A stretch of DNA of 37,769 bases from Candidatus Nomurabacteria bacterium GW2011_GWA1_36_15 (GTDB lineage Bacteria; Patescibacteriota; Minisyncoccia; Phycocordibacterales; UBA9973). The position numbers and the translations under genes were made by a program. The stretch spans positions 1 to 37,769 of the forward strand of contig LBRM01000010.1 in assembly GCA_000991415.1 (NCBI GenBank), in the 5' to 3' direction. Shown piece by piece: positions 8,236 to 16,919 of this stretch (positions are counted from its first letter, which is position 1; the number at the start of each line of letters is the position of its first letter). The notes beneath the pieces are model-generated. The model did not search any database, was not told the DNA's origin, and saw nothing but the letters and a program-made list of their open reading frames with translations.

Positions 8236-8874
8236 TTAAAAAAGCTTGGTCTGAACATCTTCAAGTTTTTGCTGTTTTTGAACTTGTTCCGGTTTGACTT
8301 CGTTAAATTTACCGGAATTAACTTTCTGGAGAACAGTAGGGAGTTTCAAAAAAGTCTCTTTAAACATTTTCATCGCTTCATTTCCCCTAAGCGCAGCGGC
8401 GGGATGGAGCATTGGCAGAACAAAGTATTTCTCTATCTTAAAGAGTTTGCCCTGATCTCGGGTAATTTTGGCCAGAGGCAAAAAATAATTCATAGAGAAC
8501 CGACCGAGAAGTACGATGATTTTCGGATTGATAATGTCTATCTGCTTAGCCAGATATGGTTTATAGCTTTCAATTTCCTCTGGGTTAGGATCGCGATTTT
8601 CCGGCGGTCGGCGCTTAACAACATTCGTAATATAAACGTCTTCTTCCCGCCAACCCAATTTACGGATACCGGCTCTGAGCAATTGCCCGGCTCGTCCGAC
8701 AAAAGGTCTCTGCTCACGATCTTCGTTGAAGCCTGGCGCTTCCCCTATAAAAAGTATGTCGCAATTGGGATTGCCTTCTCCAAAAACGAGGTTGGATTCT
8801 CGAAGCGGCAAGTTTTTATCGTCTGCCATTTCCTGTTTTAGTTTTTCCAATTCAGCAGTTTTATCCATGAACAA
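8236..8874 (-). CDS. Uracil-DNA glycosylase, family 4-like
   Basis: FIGEAPGFNEDREQRPFVGRAGQLLR...YITNVVKRRPPENRDPNPEE...LPMLHPAAAL. Confidence 0.85.
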   Translation of the reverse strand: MFMDKTAELEKLKQEMADDKNLPLRESNLVFGEGNPNCDILFIGEAPGFNEDREQRPFVGRAGQLLRAGIRKLGWREEDVYITNVVKRRPPENRDPNPEEIESYKPYLAKQIDIINPKIIVLLGRFSMNYFLPLAKITRDQGKLFKIEKYFVLPMLHPAAALRGNEAMKMFKETFLKLPTVLQKVNSGKFNEVKPEQVQKQQKLEDVQTKLF

Positions 8875-8899
8875 ATTATACTCCTTAGCTTTAATATTG

Positions 8900-8972
8900 T
8901 CCGCCCGCTCGGGATCGAACCGAGGACCTTCTCCTTAAAAGGGAGCTGCTCTACCAGCTGAGCTACGGGCGG
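8900..8972 (-). tRNA. tRNA-Lys (anticodon UUU)
   Basis: Minus strand CCGCCCG TA GCTC AGCTGGTA GAGC A GCTCC CTTTTAA GGAGA AGGTC CTCGG TTCGATC CCGAG CGGGCGG A; cloverleaf with TTT anticodon, CCA not encoded. Confidence 0.92.
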
Positions 8973-9051
8973 AGGTATTTTACTGTTACCTACCAAAACA
9001 GCTACGGGCGGAGGTATTTTACTGTTACCTACCAAAACAGCTACGGGCGGA
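8961..9051. repeat. 39-bp tandem repeat (2.3 copies) covering the tRNA-Lys 5' end and leader
   Basis: agctacgggcggaggtattttactgttacctaccaaaac starts at 8961 and 9000; partial third copy at 9039. Confidence 0.95.
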
Positions 9052-9073
9052 TATTGTTTATACTAACAGATTT

Positions 9074-9721
9074 TTAAAACGCTTCAAGTAAAAACTGCTC
9101 AAAAACAAATTCAGCGTCTTTGCCTTCCTTGCGGGCTTCCGGCAAAAGATAAGAGAGTTTGCTCGCAAAATTCTTAAGTTCAGATTCGGAAAACTTGCTA
9201 AAACTTTTTTTTAAAAGCATATCTTTGGCTTTCCAGAAAAGGATACCCGCGAGTTCCTCCATCCCCGCCCCGTTTTCTAAAGCTTGTCTAAAATAAATCC
9301 ACAAATTAAACTTGTCTCTGTTTTCCAGCGCATTAGCTAATAGGAAATTATTAAATTTTTCTATCTTCTCCTTCGGCAATTCAAAAACATTAAGTTCCGC
9401 TCTGGCTTTCTTAAAAGCATCCAGTACTGCTTTGTTCAACTTTCCTTCCAAAAAGACAAAACTATTCTCGGATTTACCCATTATATTTAATTTCTCCAAA
9501 ACAAAGTCCAGGGTCTCTTCTTTCTCAAAAATATTGGTGAAAACTACCACGCATTTCGTAAAAAAAAGCCCAGACCCCGAATAAAAACTCTCCGTTTGAA
9601 TTGGACTGAAATCGTTTTTACTGATAAAAAAAGTCTCCGTACCGATTGGTATGGATTTTATAAATTTTTCATAACTAGAATGTTTATTTTTAACATCATC
9701 ACCGCAAAAAAGGTAAATCAT
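9074..9721 (-). CDS. DNA polymerase III delta subunit-like protein
   Basis: MIYLFCGDD... start and C-terminal helical layout resemble divergent HolA; weak sequence-level evidence. Confidence 0.5.
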   Translation of the reverse strand: MIYLFCGDDVKNKHSSYEKFIKSIPIGTETFFISKNDFSPIQTESFYSGSGLFFTKCVVVFTNIFEKEETLDFVLEKLNIMGKSENSFVFLEGKLNKAVLDAFKKARAELNVFELPKEKIEKFNNFLLANALENRDKFNLWIYFRQALENGAGMEELAGILFWKAKDMLLKKSFSKFSESELKNFASKLSYLLPEARKEGKDAEFVFEQFLLEAF

Positions 9722-9722
9722 A

Positions 9723-10211
9723 CTAAAGTTTGACTGATTTTTTATATTCTAAATAAGGGATGCCGTATTTCTCGGCCAGAATTTTTTCTTCTTTTCTGAT
9801 AAATACAAACTTGGTAATAATAAAAGAAATTACTGAAAAAATAATTATAAATAAAGCATTGGTAATAATTCCGAAGCCCAACATTAAAAGAAAAAGCCCA
9901 AAATGTGTCGGACTCCGAGTATAACAATAGGGACCATGATAAAAAATTTCTTTATTTATATTTTCTTTCTTTAATTTATGAGAAGTCCTCTGCGCCCAAA
10001 ATATTAAAAAGGTGCCCAGTATTAAAAATATAATGCCCACTGATATCAGGGCGGTTTCTTCAAAAATTTTAAGTGGAAATATGAAATCTAAGAAAAGACT
10101 GAGCAAGAATAAAATAAAATAAAAGAGATATGACTGCGCCAAAACTCTATGCACAGAATTTTTATGAGGATTTTTATCCGCAAATTGTCTTATCATATTC
10201 CCCGTTTCCAT
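9723..10211 (-). CDS. Isoprenylcysteine carboxyl methyltransferase/PEMT-like membrane protein
   Basis: Multiple TMs and GPYCYTRSPTHFGLFLLMLGFG...EEKILAEKYGIPYLEYKKSV. Confidence 0.75.
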   Translation of the reverse strand: METGNMIRQFADKNPHKNSVHRVLAQSYLFYFILFLLSLFLDFIFPLKIFEETALISVGIIFLILGTFLIFWAQRTSHKLKKENINKEIFYHGPYCYTRSPTHFGLFLLMLGFGIITNALFIIIFSVISFIITKFVFIRKEEKILAEKYGIPYLEYKKSVKL

Positions 10212-10236
10212 TATTTTATTATACCATAAAAATACC

Positions 10237-12690
10237 CTATTTAACCTCTCCCAAATTATTCCCTGAACCGGAATGTACCACCAAAGGAATATCGATTTTA
10301 TAGTGCAAATATGACCGTTCTAGTACTGTCTGCATGGTATTTTTTATTATTTTTTCAACTTCCGAAAGAATTCCACTTTCAGTTTCGTAAACCAGCTCAT
10401 CATGTATTTGAAGCACCAGGTGTGTCCTGTCTAACAGATTCTTTTTTTCTAAATCTTCTTCCACATACCTTATAGCCAGTTTGATTATGTCGGCTGTAGC
10501 CGTGCCTTGAACAGGCGCATTGATGGCAGTGCGTTCAGCCATATTTTTTAAAAACGGAATTCTGGAATTTATATTGGGGAAATATCTGCGTCTGCCGAAT
10601 AATGTTTCTGTATAAGAATGTTTCATGGCAAAGGCCTTCACTCTTTCCAAATAATCTCGCACTCCCGAAAACTGGTTAAAATAATTATCATAAAATTTTT
10701 GCGCCTCTTGGCGAGTGCCTCCCAAACTTTTGCGCAGAGAAGAAACCCCCATGCCATAAATAATGCCAAAATTTATCACCTTCGCTTTACGACGCATTTC
10801 ACTATCTACTTTCTCTATGGGCACTCCAAAAACAAATGAAGCCACCCCTGCATGAATATCTTTTTCCTGGCGAAATATCTGGGTCATTCTTTTGTCTCCG
10901 GAAAGCATAGCTACCACTCGAAGCTCAATCTGGCTGTAGTCAAAAGCCAAAAGTTTATATCCCTCGCCTGCCACAAATCCATTTCTTATTTTTTTACCTA
11001 ACTCTGATTTTATGGGTAAATTTTGCAAATTAGGATCTTGAGAGGAAAATCTTCCTGTGGTCGTGCCATTCTGCAAGAACTTGGCATGCAAACGGCCATC
11101 TTCCCCAACCATTTTAGGAATTACATCAATATAAGTAGAAAGTAATTTTTGCAATTCCCTATAAGATAGTATTTCTTTTATGATCGGATTATCTTCTTCT
11201 AATTCCTCCAAGACTGAAACTCTGGTGGAAAAAGAGCCACTGGCGCTCTTTTTCTTATTTGATTTCATTCCCATCTTGCCAAAAATCACTTCCCCTAATT
11301 GTTTAGGTGAATTGATGTTAAATTCTGTACCGGCTATTTTGTATATTTTAGCGGTTAATTTATCCAATTCTTTGTGATATTCTTTCGATAAATTCTCAAA
11401 ATATTTTTTGTCTATCAAGATGCCATGATCTTGCATTTTTTTTACTACCGGTATAATAGGCTTTTCTATCTCTTCATATACTTTATCTAATTTTTTTTCT
11501 TCCAATTGCTTAAAGATATAATCCCGCGCTGTTTCAAAAGAACTCGTTTTGCCGAAAAGTAAAATATCATCCAGAGATGGATTTACTATATCTGAGTTTA
11601 AAAGCCACAAGGCAATGGATGTTTCTTGTAGTTTTTCTTCATCAATATTTGGCGACTTCTGGCGAATATGCTCGGAGGAGTATTCGCTACTACCAGAAAT
11701 ATCTTGCCCTTCCAAGATAGGGTGCGAACGACGGAGAGCATTGTCGCCAGAAATCGCTTGTTGTTTGTTGTTAAAAAAACCTTTCAAGCGCGCAAATAAA
11801 CTTCTAAATTCAAATACAGAAAAAATATTTTCAACTTTTTTTAAATCTGCATTTTCCCAAAAAGTGTTTTCAGGTAACACAAAATCTACTGGCGCATCAG
11901 TTCTAATTTTTGCTAAAGTTTTTGAGAACAGAGCTTCTTCCTCGTTATTTTTTATAAGTTCCAATATTCTAGGAGAAACATTATTCTTAATGAATGTTTT
12001 CTCGTCTTTTTTTATCTTTTCATATATCTCTTCTATGGTTCCAAAATTTATAATCAAGTTGGTCGCGGTTTTTTCACCAATACCCTTAATGCCAATAATA
12101 TTGTCTGATGGATCGCCTCGCAATCCCTTATAGTCTGGTAAAAATTTTGGTTTGAAGCCAAACCTATCAATCACCTTTTTTTCATTATATAAAATAGTGT
12201 CATTAATCCCCTTTTTCAGGGTATACACTTGCACTTTTTCTCCATCCACTAATTGCATTGTATCCATATCGCCAGATGCAATAATTATGTTTATTCCGCC
12301 AGCTGGCGGAGTTGTTTTCATCTTTTCTACTATCGTACCCAAAATGTCATCCGCTTCAAAACCCGGGGCATCATAAATAGGAACATTGAATGCCTCAAAA
12401 ATTTGTCTGGAATTTTTCAACTGCAAAACAAGAGCATCCTCGGCTTTTGCTCTTCCTGCTTTATATCCTTCATATGCTTCGTGCCTAAAAGTTTTCTGCG
12501 GTAAATCATAACAAGCTACAATATAATCCGGTCTCAAGTCGATAATTATTTTCATTAACATACTAGAAAGTCCATACAATGCTCCCGTCGGTTCACCCTT
12601 GGATGATAAAAACTCAGGCAAGGCATGATAAGCACGATGTATTATCGCATGAGCATCCAACAACACCAGCGTCTTATTTTCTCCAAGCAT
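10237..12690 (-). CDS. polA: DNA polymerase I (5'-nuclease + polymerase domains; reduced 3'-5' exonuclease region)
   Basis: MLGENKTLVLLDAHAIIHRAYHALP...; polymerase motifs DYSQIELRVVAMLSGD, RRKAKVINFGIIYGMG, QIHDELVYE. ATG at 12690 preferred over the longer ORF start. Confidence 0.93.
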   Translation of the reverse strand: MLGENKTLVLLDAHAIIHRAYHALPEFLSSKGEPTGALYGLSSMLMKIIIDLRPDYIVACYDLPQKTFRHEAYEGYKAGRAKAEDALVLQLKNSRQIFEAFNVPIYDAPGFEADDILGTIVEKMKTTPPAGGINIIIASGDMDTMQLVDGEKVQVYTLKKGINDTILYNEKKVIDRFGFKPKFLPDYKGLRGDPSDNIIGIKGIGEKTATNLIINFGTIEEIYEKIKKDEKTFIKNNVSPRILELIKNNEEEALFSKTLAKIRTDAPVDFVLPENTFWENADLKKVENIFSVFEFRSLFARLKGFFNNKQQAISGDNALRRSHPILEGQDISGSSEYSSEHIRQKSPNIDEEKLQETSIALWLLNSDIVNPSLDDILLFGKTSSFETARDYIFKQLEEKKLDKVYEEIEKPIIPVVKKMQDHGILIDKKYFENLSKEYHKELDKLTAKIYKIAGTEFNINSPKQLGEVIFGKMGMKSNKKKSASGSFSTRVSVLEELEEDNPIIKEILSYRELQKLLSTYIDVIPKMVGEDGRLHAKFLQNGTTTGRFSSQDPNLQNLPIKSELGKKIRNGFVAGEGYKLLAFDYSQIELRVVAMLSGDKRMTQIFRQEKDIHAGVASFVFGVPIEKVDSEMRRKAKVINFGIIYGMGVSSLRKSLGGTRQEAQKFYDNYFNQFSGVRDYLERVKAFAMKHSYTETLFGRRRYFPNINSRIPFLKNMAERTAINAPVQGTATADIIKLAIRYVEEDLEKKNLLDRTHLVLQIHDELVYETESGILSEVEKIIKNTMQTVLERSYLHYKIDIPLVVHSGSGNNLGEVK
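11655..11754. repeat. ~100-bp palindromic element inserted in frame in the polA linker
   Basis: ACTTCTGGCGAATATGCTC (11655-11673) versus GAGCATTGTCGCCAGAAAT (11736-11754), 16/19 complementary, with nested hairpins GCGAATA..TATTCGC and ATCTTG..CAAGAT. Confidence 0.75.
12295..12310. repeat. Perfect 16-bp palindrome in polA 5'-nuclease domain
   Basis: TCCGCCAGCTGGCGGA, encoding the extra TPPAGG in MKTTPPAGGINIIIASGD. Confidence 0.75.
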
Positions 12691-12695
12691 TGTGT

Positions 12696-12721
12696 AAATT
12701 ATAACATTTAAGTTATAATTT
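12696..12721. promoter_or_regulatory. Symmetric divergent promoter of polA (-) and pilB-like gene (+)
   Basis: AAATTATAAC-atttaa-GTTATAATTT; TATAAT on + at 12714-12719 and on - at 12698-12703. Confidence 0.65.
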
Positions 12722-12728
12722 ATGTTTA

Positions 12729-14426
12729 ATGGTGACCTTTGACGAAGAAAAACAAAATAAACAACTGGATGACCTACGTAGACAAGAAGAAGAAGAATTG
12801 GTAGCAACTTTAGCGGAATCGAAATATAAACTCCCTTATATTGACCTATCCCGTTTGGGTATAGAAAATGAAGCGCTTCGAGCTATTCCTGAAAAGGACG
12901 CTCGTGAACTAAAAATCGCACCTTTTAAACTTTTTGGGAAAAATATTTTTATAGCTATACGTTCTCCCTCGGATGATCTTTTGGCAAAACTGAAGGACCA
13001 AATAGAAAGAGAAAACCTGGTTCCTATTTTTTATATGGCATCAACAGCAAGTTTGGAAAAAGCTTGGAGCAGATATAAGGAACTATCTCTGGCAGAAAGT
13101 TCAAAAATCGGAGGATTAGATATCTCCGGAGAAATTTTAAGAGAAACTGCAAAAAAAATCAAAACAATAAAAGATATAGAAAAATTAATCGAAAATGCGA
13201 CAGAGGGAAATCTGATACACAAAATTTCCCGTATGCTTGAGATAATATTAGCTGGAGCAATAGCCATAAAAGCTTCTGATATACACATAGAACCGGAAGA
13301 AGCAAGAAGCAGACTGCGACTTCGATTAGATGGAGTGCTCCATGATGTGATCTTTTTCGAAAATAACATTTATCATTTGCTTAATTCGAGAATCAAACTT
13401 CTTTCCGGAATGAAATTGACTTCAAAAATCGCGCAAGACGGGCGTTTTAGCATTATGGAAGAAAAAGAAGAAATAAATATCCGTACTTCTCTTGTTCCCG
13501 GCGCACATGGTGAATCTATAGTGATGCGTATATTAGATCCGAAGTCTATCCAAATGGATTTAGAAGAGCTTGGGATAGAATCCTACCTTTTTTCTATAAT
13601 AGAACAAGAAATCATAAAACCAAACGGTCTGATATTAGTTACCGGCCCTACTGGAAGCGGAAAAACCACTACTCTTTACGCTTTTTTAAGAAAAATTTAT
13701 TCTCCGGAAATAAATATAATAACCATTGAAGACCCGATAGAATATCACTTAACTGGCATAACTCAAACCCAAACAAACAACGAAAGGGGCTATACTTTCT
13801 TAGAGGGTTTGCGTTCTGCTCTGCGTCAAGATCCGGATGTGGTAATGATTGGAGAAATTCGAGATACGGAAACCGCCAAGACCGTAATAGAAGCGGCTCT
13901 GACCGGGCATATGGTTTTTTCTACTCTTCACACCAATAATGCCGCTGGAGTTATCCCCCGTCTTATTGACCTTAATGCAAACCCTAAAATTATGGTATCA
14001 GCATTGTCTCTCTCTATTGCCCAGCGTCTGGTTCGCAAACTTTGTCTTCATTGCAAAGTTGAAAAAATCCTTAATCAAAAACAAAAAGAAATAATGAAAT
14101 TAATAATGGATGGAATAAAAGAAGAAGGTAAAAGTCTTTCAAATTATAGTATAAATCCTAATGCCCCTATTAAACTTTTTTCGCCTGTCGGCTGTGAAAA
14201 ATGCAACATGTCCGGATACAGCGGACGCATAGGTATTTTTGAAGCAATTAAAACCAATGAAGCTATAGAAAAAATAATGCCGCAAAATCCAAGCGAACGC
14301 GAAATAAAAAAAGTAGCGAGAATACAGGGAATACTTTCTATGCGCCAAGACGGCATAGTAAAAATTTTAAATGGCGTTACCTCTTTCGAAGAAGTGCAAA
14401 GTGTGGTGGACCTATTAGAAGAATAA
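12729..14426 (+). CDS. pilB: GspE/PilB-type secretion/pilus ATPase
   Basis: GPTGSGKTTTLYAFL Walker A, ITIEDPIEY, RSALRQDPDVVMIGEIRDTETA, C..C zinc-binding region. Confidence 0.93.
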   Translation: MVTFDEEKQNKQLDDLRRQEEEELVATLAESKYKLPYIDLSRLGIENEALRAIPEKDARELKIAPFKLFGKNIFIAIRSPSDDLLAKLKDQIERENLVPIFYMASTASLEKAWSRYKELSLAESSKIGGLDISGEILRETAKKIKTIKDIEKLIENATEGNLIHKISRMLEIILAGAIAIKASDIHIEPEEARSRLRLRLDGVLHDVIFFENNIYHLLNSRIKLLSGMKLTSKIAQDGRFSIMEEKEEINIRTSLVPGAHGESIVMRILDPKSIQMDLEELGIESYLFSIIEQEIIKPNGLILVTGPTGSGKTTTLYAFLRKIYSPEINIITIEDPIEYHLTGITQTQTNNERGYTFLEGLRSALRQDPDVVMIGEIRDTETAKTVIEAALTGHMVFSTLHTNNAAGVIPRLIDLNANPKIMVSALSLSIAQRLVRKLCLHCKVEKILNQKQKEIMKLIMDGIKEEGKSLSNYSINPNAPIKLFSPVGCEKCNMSGYSGRIGIFEAIKTNEAIEKIMPQNPSEREIKKVARIQGILSMRQDGIVKILNGVTSFEEVQSVVDLLEE

Positions 14427-14433
14427 TAAAAAA

Positions 14434-14575
14434 ACACTAATCTCTAAACAATCCTTTTGGAGCTAAGCCCCGAAAGTAACAAATCATTAAAGGATGGCCC
14501 CAGGAACCGATAAAGGCACCAGAACGTCCTATGCAAATTTGTATAACCGATGGCTGATTGCTTAGAGATTAGTGT
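14434..14575. other. Long-armed hairpin / candidate structured RNA between pilB-like gene and ruvB
   Basis: Arms 14434-14453 and 14556-14575 complementary at 19/20, A-run before and T-run after, 102-nt inner sequence. Confidence 0.75.
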
Positions 14576-14707
14576 CTTTTTAAAACAAAAAAGGCCTAAA
14601 CCTCCATTGCTGATTATACTATATTCCAAATCAAGCAAATGCTATAATGTTAATAGCAATGTTGATACTGTGTTGATAAATGTACTACTTGCACAGTATA
14701 GCATATT

Positions 14708-15325
14708 ATGAAACCAATGTCAAGAAAAAAAGATAAAAAAACAGCTAACTCCGGTGTCGAAAAGACAGCTAATATCGGGGATTCTTTCTTGGACCAGACA
14801 CTTCGACCTACCCGTTGGGACGAGTATATTGGTCAAAAACACATAAAAGACAACGTCAAAATCCTGTTAAAGGCTGCGGAAGAAAGAGGACATATTCCGG
14901 AACATATTCTTTTTTATGGACCTCCAGGTTTAGGAAAAACCACCCTAGCCCATCTTATTGCCAAAGAAACAGGCAAGCAGATGAAAATAACATCTGGGCC
15001 GGCTATTGAGAAAGTGGGCGATTTGGCTTCTATTCTTACAAACCTTTCCTCCGGTGATATTCTTTTTATAGATGAAATTCATAGATTGAATAAAATAGTG
15101 GAAGAGATACTCTACCCCGCTATGGAATCTGGTGTTCTAGACATAATCATTGGTAAGGGACCTTCGGCCCGAACTATTCAGCTAGATCTTCCGCCTTTTA
15201 CTTTAATCGCAGCTACCACTCGGGTTGCTCTTGTTTCTTCCCCTCTTCGTTCGCGTTTTTCTGGCGGAGTTTTCCGCTTAGAATTTTATTCAAATAAAGA
15301 AATAGCGGAAATAGTACGCAGATAG
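14708..15325 (+). pseudogene. ruvB: RuvB N-terminal part, terminated by an 11-bp duplication
   Basis: [42 protein letters not shown]; stop created by duplicated atagtacgcag. Confidence 0.9.
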
Positions 15326-15332
15326 TACGCAG
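15311..15332 (+). repeat. 11-bp tandem duplication atagtacgcag x2 in ruvB
   Basis: Removing one copy restores the frame [19 protein letters not shown]. Confidence 0.95.
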
Positions 15333-15342
15333 ATCAAGTAAA

Positions 15343-15771
15343 TTGCTAAAAACAAAATTGGATGAGGAGGCTTTGAAAGAAATCGCCAAACGGAGCAGGT
15401 TTACTCCCCGTACGGCAAATTACTTTTTAAAGAGGGCCCGCGATTTTGCGCAGGTACATAAAAAAAATTTGGACCAAAAAACTGTCAAGGAAGCACTGAA
15501 TATGTTGGCCATTGATGATATTGGCTTGAATTCTTCTGACAGAAAATTTTTAGAAATATTAATTGAAAAATTCGCTGGCGGTCCGGTAGGATTAAAAACA
15601 ATGGGCGCGGCCATGTCTGAAGAGGAAGCAACAGTGGAAGAAGTGATAGAACCATATTTAATTCAACTTGGACTTTTAGAACGTACCTCCCGCGGACGCG
15701 TGGCCACAAAAAAAGCTTATGAGCACTTAGGGTTTGAATATAAAAAAGATAAACAGAACAAACTTTTATAA
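15343..15771 (+). pseudogene. ruvB: RuvB C-terminal part
   Basis: IAKRSRFTPRTANYFLKRARDFAQVH...EEPYLIQLGLLERTSRGRVATKKAYEHLG-like C-terminus of RuvB. Confidence 0.9.
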
Positions 15772-15773
15772 TT

Positions 15774-16310
15774 ATGTCAGGACATAATAAATGGGCTCAA
15801 ATAAAACACAAGAAAGCAATTACGGATGCTAAAAAAAGCAAGATTTTTTCTAAGTTGGTTCGTTACATAGGAGTAGAAGCAAAGCTATCCGGAGGAAAAG
15901 ACTCGCCGGGATTAAGAGCGGCTGTTGAAAAAGCCAAAAAAGTAAATATGCCCGGAGATGTTATTGAAAGGGCCATTAAAAAAGCCTCTGAATCGTCTGC
16001 TCAAATGGAACCAATCACTTACGAAGCGTATGGACCAGGCGGGGTTGGAATTATTATAGAAACCCTGACAGATAGTAAAAATAGAACCGTACAAGACATA
16101 AAACACATTTTGGCTAAAAATGGTTTCGCCTTGGCTGGCATTGGGTCTGTTGCTTGGGCATTTTTCAAAGAAAATTCTACCGAGGGGTTAGTTTGGATAC
16201 CAACTACAACTATTCCTCCTTCTGATACCAATTTAGAATTATTAGATAAACTTGTAGACGAACTAGAAGAGTTGGACGACGTACAGGAGGTTTATACTAA
16301 TGCAGAATAA
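15774..16310 (+). CDS. yebC: YebC/PmpR-family regulator (short version)
   Basis: MSGHNKWAQIKHKKAITDAKKSKIFSKL...YEAYGPGGVGIIIETLTDSKNRT. Confidence 0.92.
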   Translation: MSGHNKWAQIKHKKAITDAKKSKIFSKLVRYIGVEAKLSGGKDSPGLRAAVEKAKKVNMPGDVIERAIKKASESSAQMEPITYEAYGPGGVGIIIETLTDSKNRTVQDIKHILAKNGFALAGIGSVAWAFFKENSTEGLVWIPTTTIPPSDTNLELLDKLVDELEELDDVQEVYTNAE

Positions 16311-16794
16311 AAATATGAGAATTTTAGGCATAGATCCAGGGTTTGAAAGATTGGGTGTCGCTATCCTTGAAAAAAATAAAGACGACAAAAAAGAAAGGGT
16401 TCTATTTTCTGAATGTTTTAAGACTTCTGCTAAATTAGAATTTCCTGAAAGATTATTTTTAATTGGAAAAGAAATAAAAAAGATAATAAAAAAATTTCAG
16501 CCGGAAATTTTAGCCATTGAAACTTTATTTTTCACCAGCAATCAAAAAACTGTAATGCACGTAGCAGAAGTGCGCGGAGTCGCTATTTATGAAGCATCTC
16601 TTGAAGGACTTAAAATTTTTGAGGCTTCTCCTCCTCAAATAAAAATAGCCATTACTGGTTATGGAAAAGCAAATAAAGAACAAGTAATGAAAATGGTGAG
16701 AGCCCTAGTTGAAATGGCTAAATTTAAAACTTCAGATGATGAATTGGACGCTATCGCTATTGCTTTGACAGCCTTTGCTCATATGAGGTTCTAG
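16300..16794 (+). CDS. ruvC: Crossover junction endodeoxyribonuclease RuvC
   Basis: ILGIDPGFERLGVAIL..., AIETLFFTSNQKTVMHVAEVRG, DDELDAIAIAL. Confidence 0.92.
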   Translation: MQNKNMRILGIDPGFERLGVAILEKNKDDKKERVLFSECFKTSAKLEFPERLFLIGKEIKKIIKKFQPEILAIETLFFTSNQKTVMHVAEVRGVAIYEASLEGLKIFEASPPQIKIAITGYGKANKEQVMKMVRALVEMAKFKTSDDELDAIAIALTAFAHMRF

Positions 16795-16858
16795 ACTTAT
16801 CCACATATTCTATTGCCAACCGTTTTAGATTTTGATACAAAGTAGTAAATTAACAATA

Positions 16859-16890
16859 CCTGCCCGACTGAACTCAGTCGTTCGGGCAGG
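16859..16890. repeat. GC-rich hairpin CCTGCCCGA...TCGGGCAGG
   Basis: 9-bp outer arms with inner ACTGA/TCAGT, 30 bp upstream of a small acidic ORF. Confidence 0.7.
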
Positions 16891-16919
16891 GGTCGTTCAA
16901 TAAACGTAAAATTTTACAT

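Noticed and set aside
8838-9035. 65-aa ORF with duplicated VGNSKIPPPVA
   Set aside because: Arises from translating the tRNA-Lys gene and its 39-bp tandem repeat.
8961-9051. CRISPR-like repetition near tRNA-Lys
   Set aside because: Units are immediately tandem (39 bp period) with no unique spacers and no cas genes; no CRISPR array seen anywhere in the window.
11549-12133. 194-aa plus-strand ORF inside polA
   Set aside because: Antisense shadow ORF of a clear polA frame.
16797-16805. Perfect DnaA box TTATCCACA after ruvC
   Set aside because: Single isolated site; not evidence of an origin compared with the dnaA-rpmH region.
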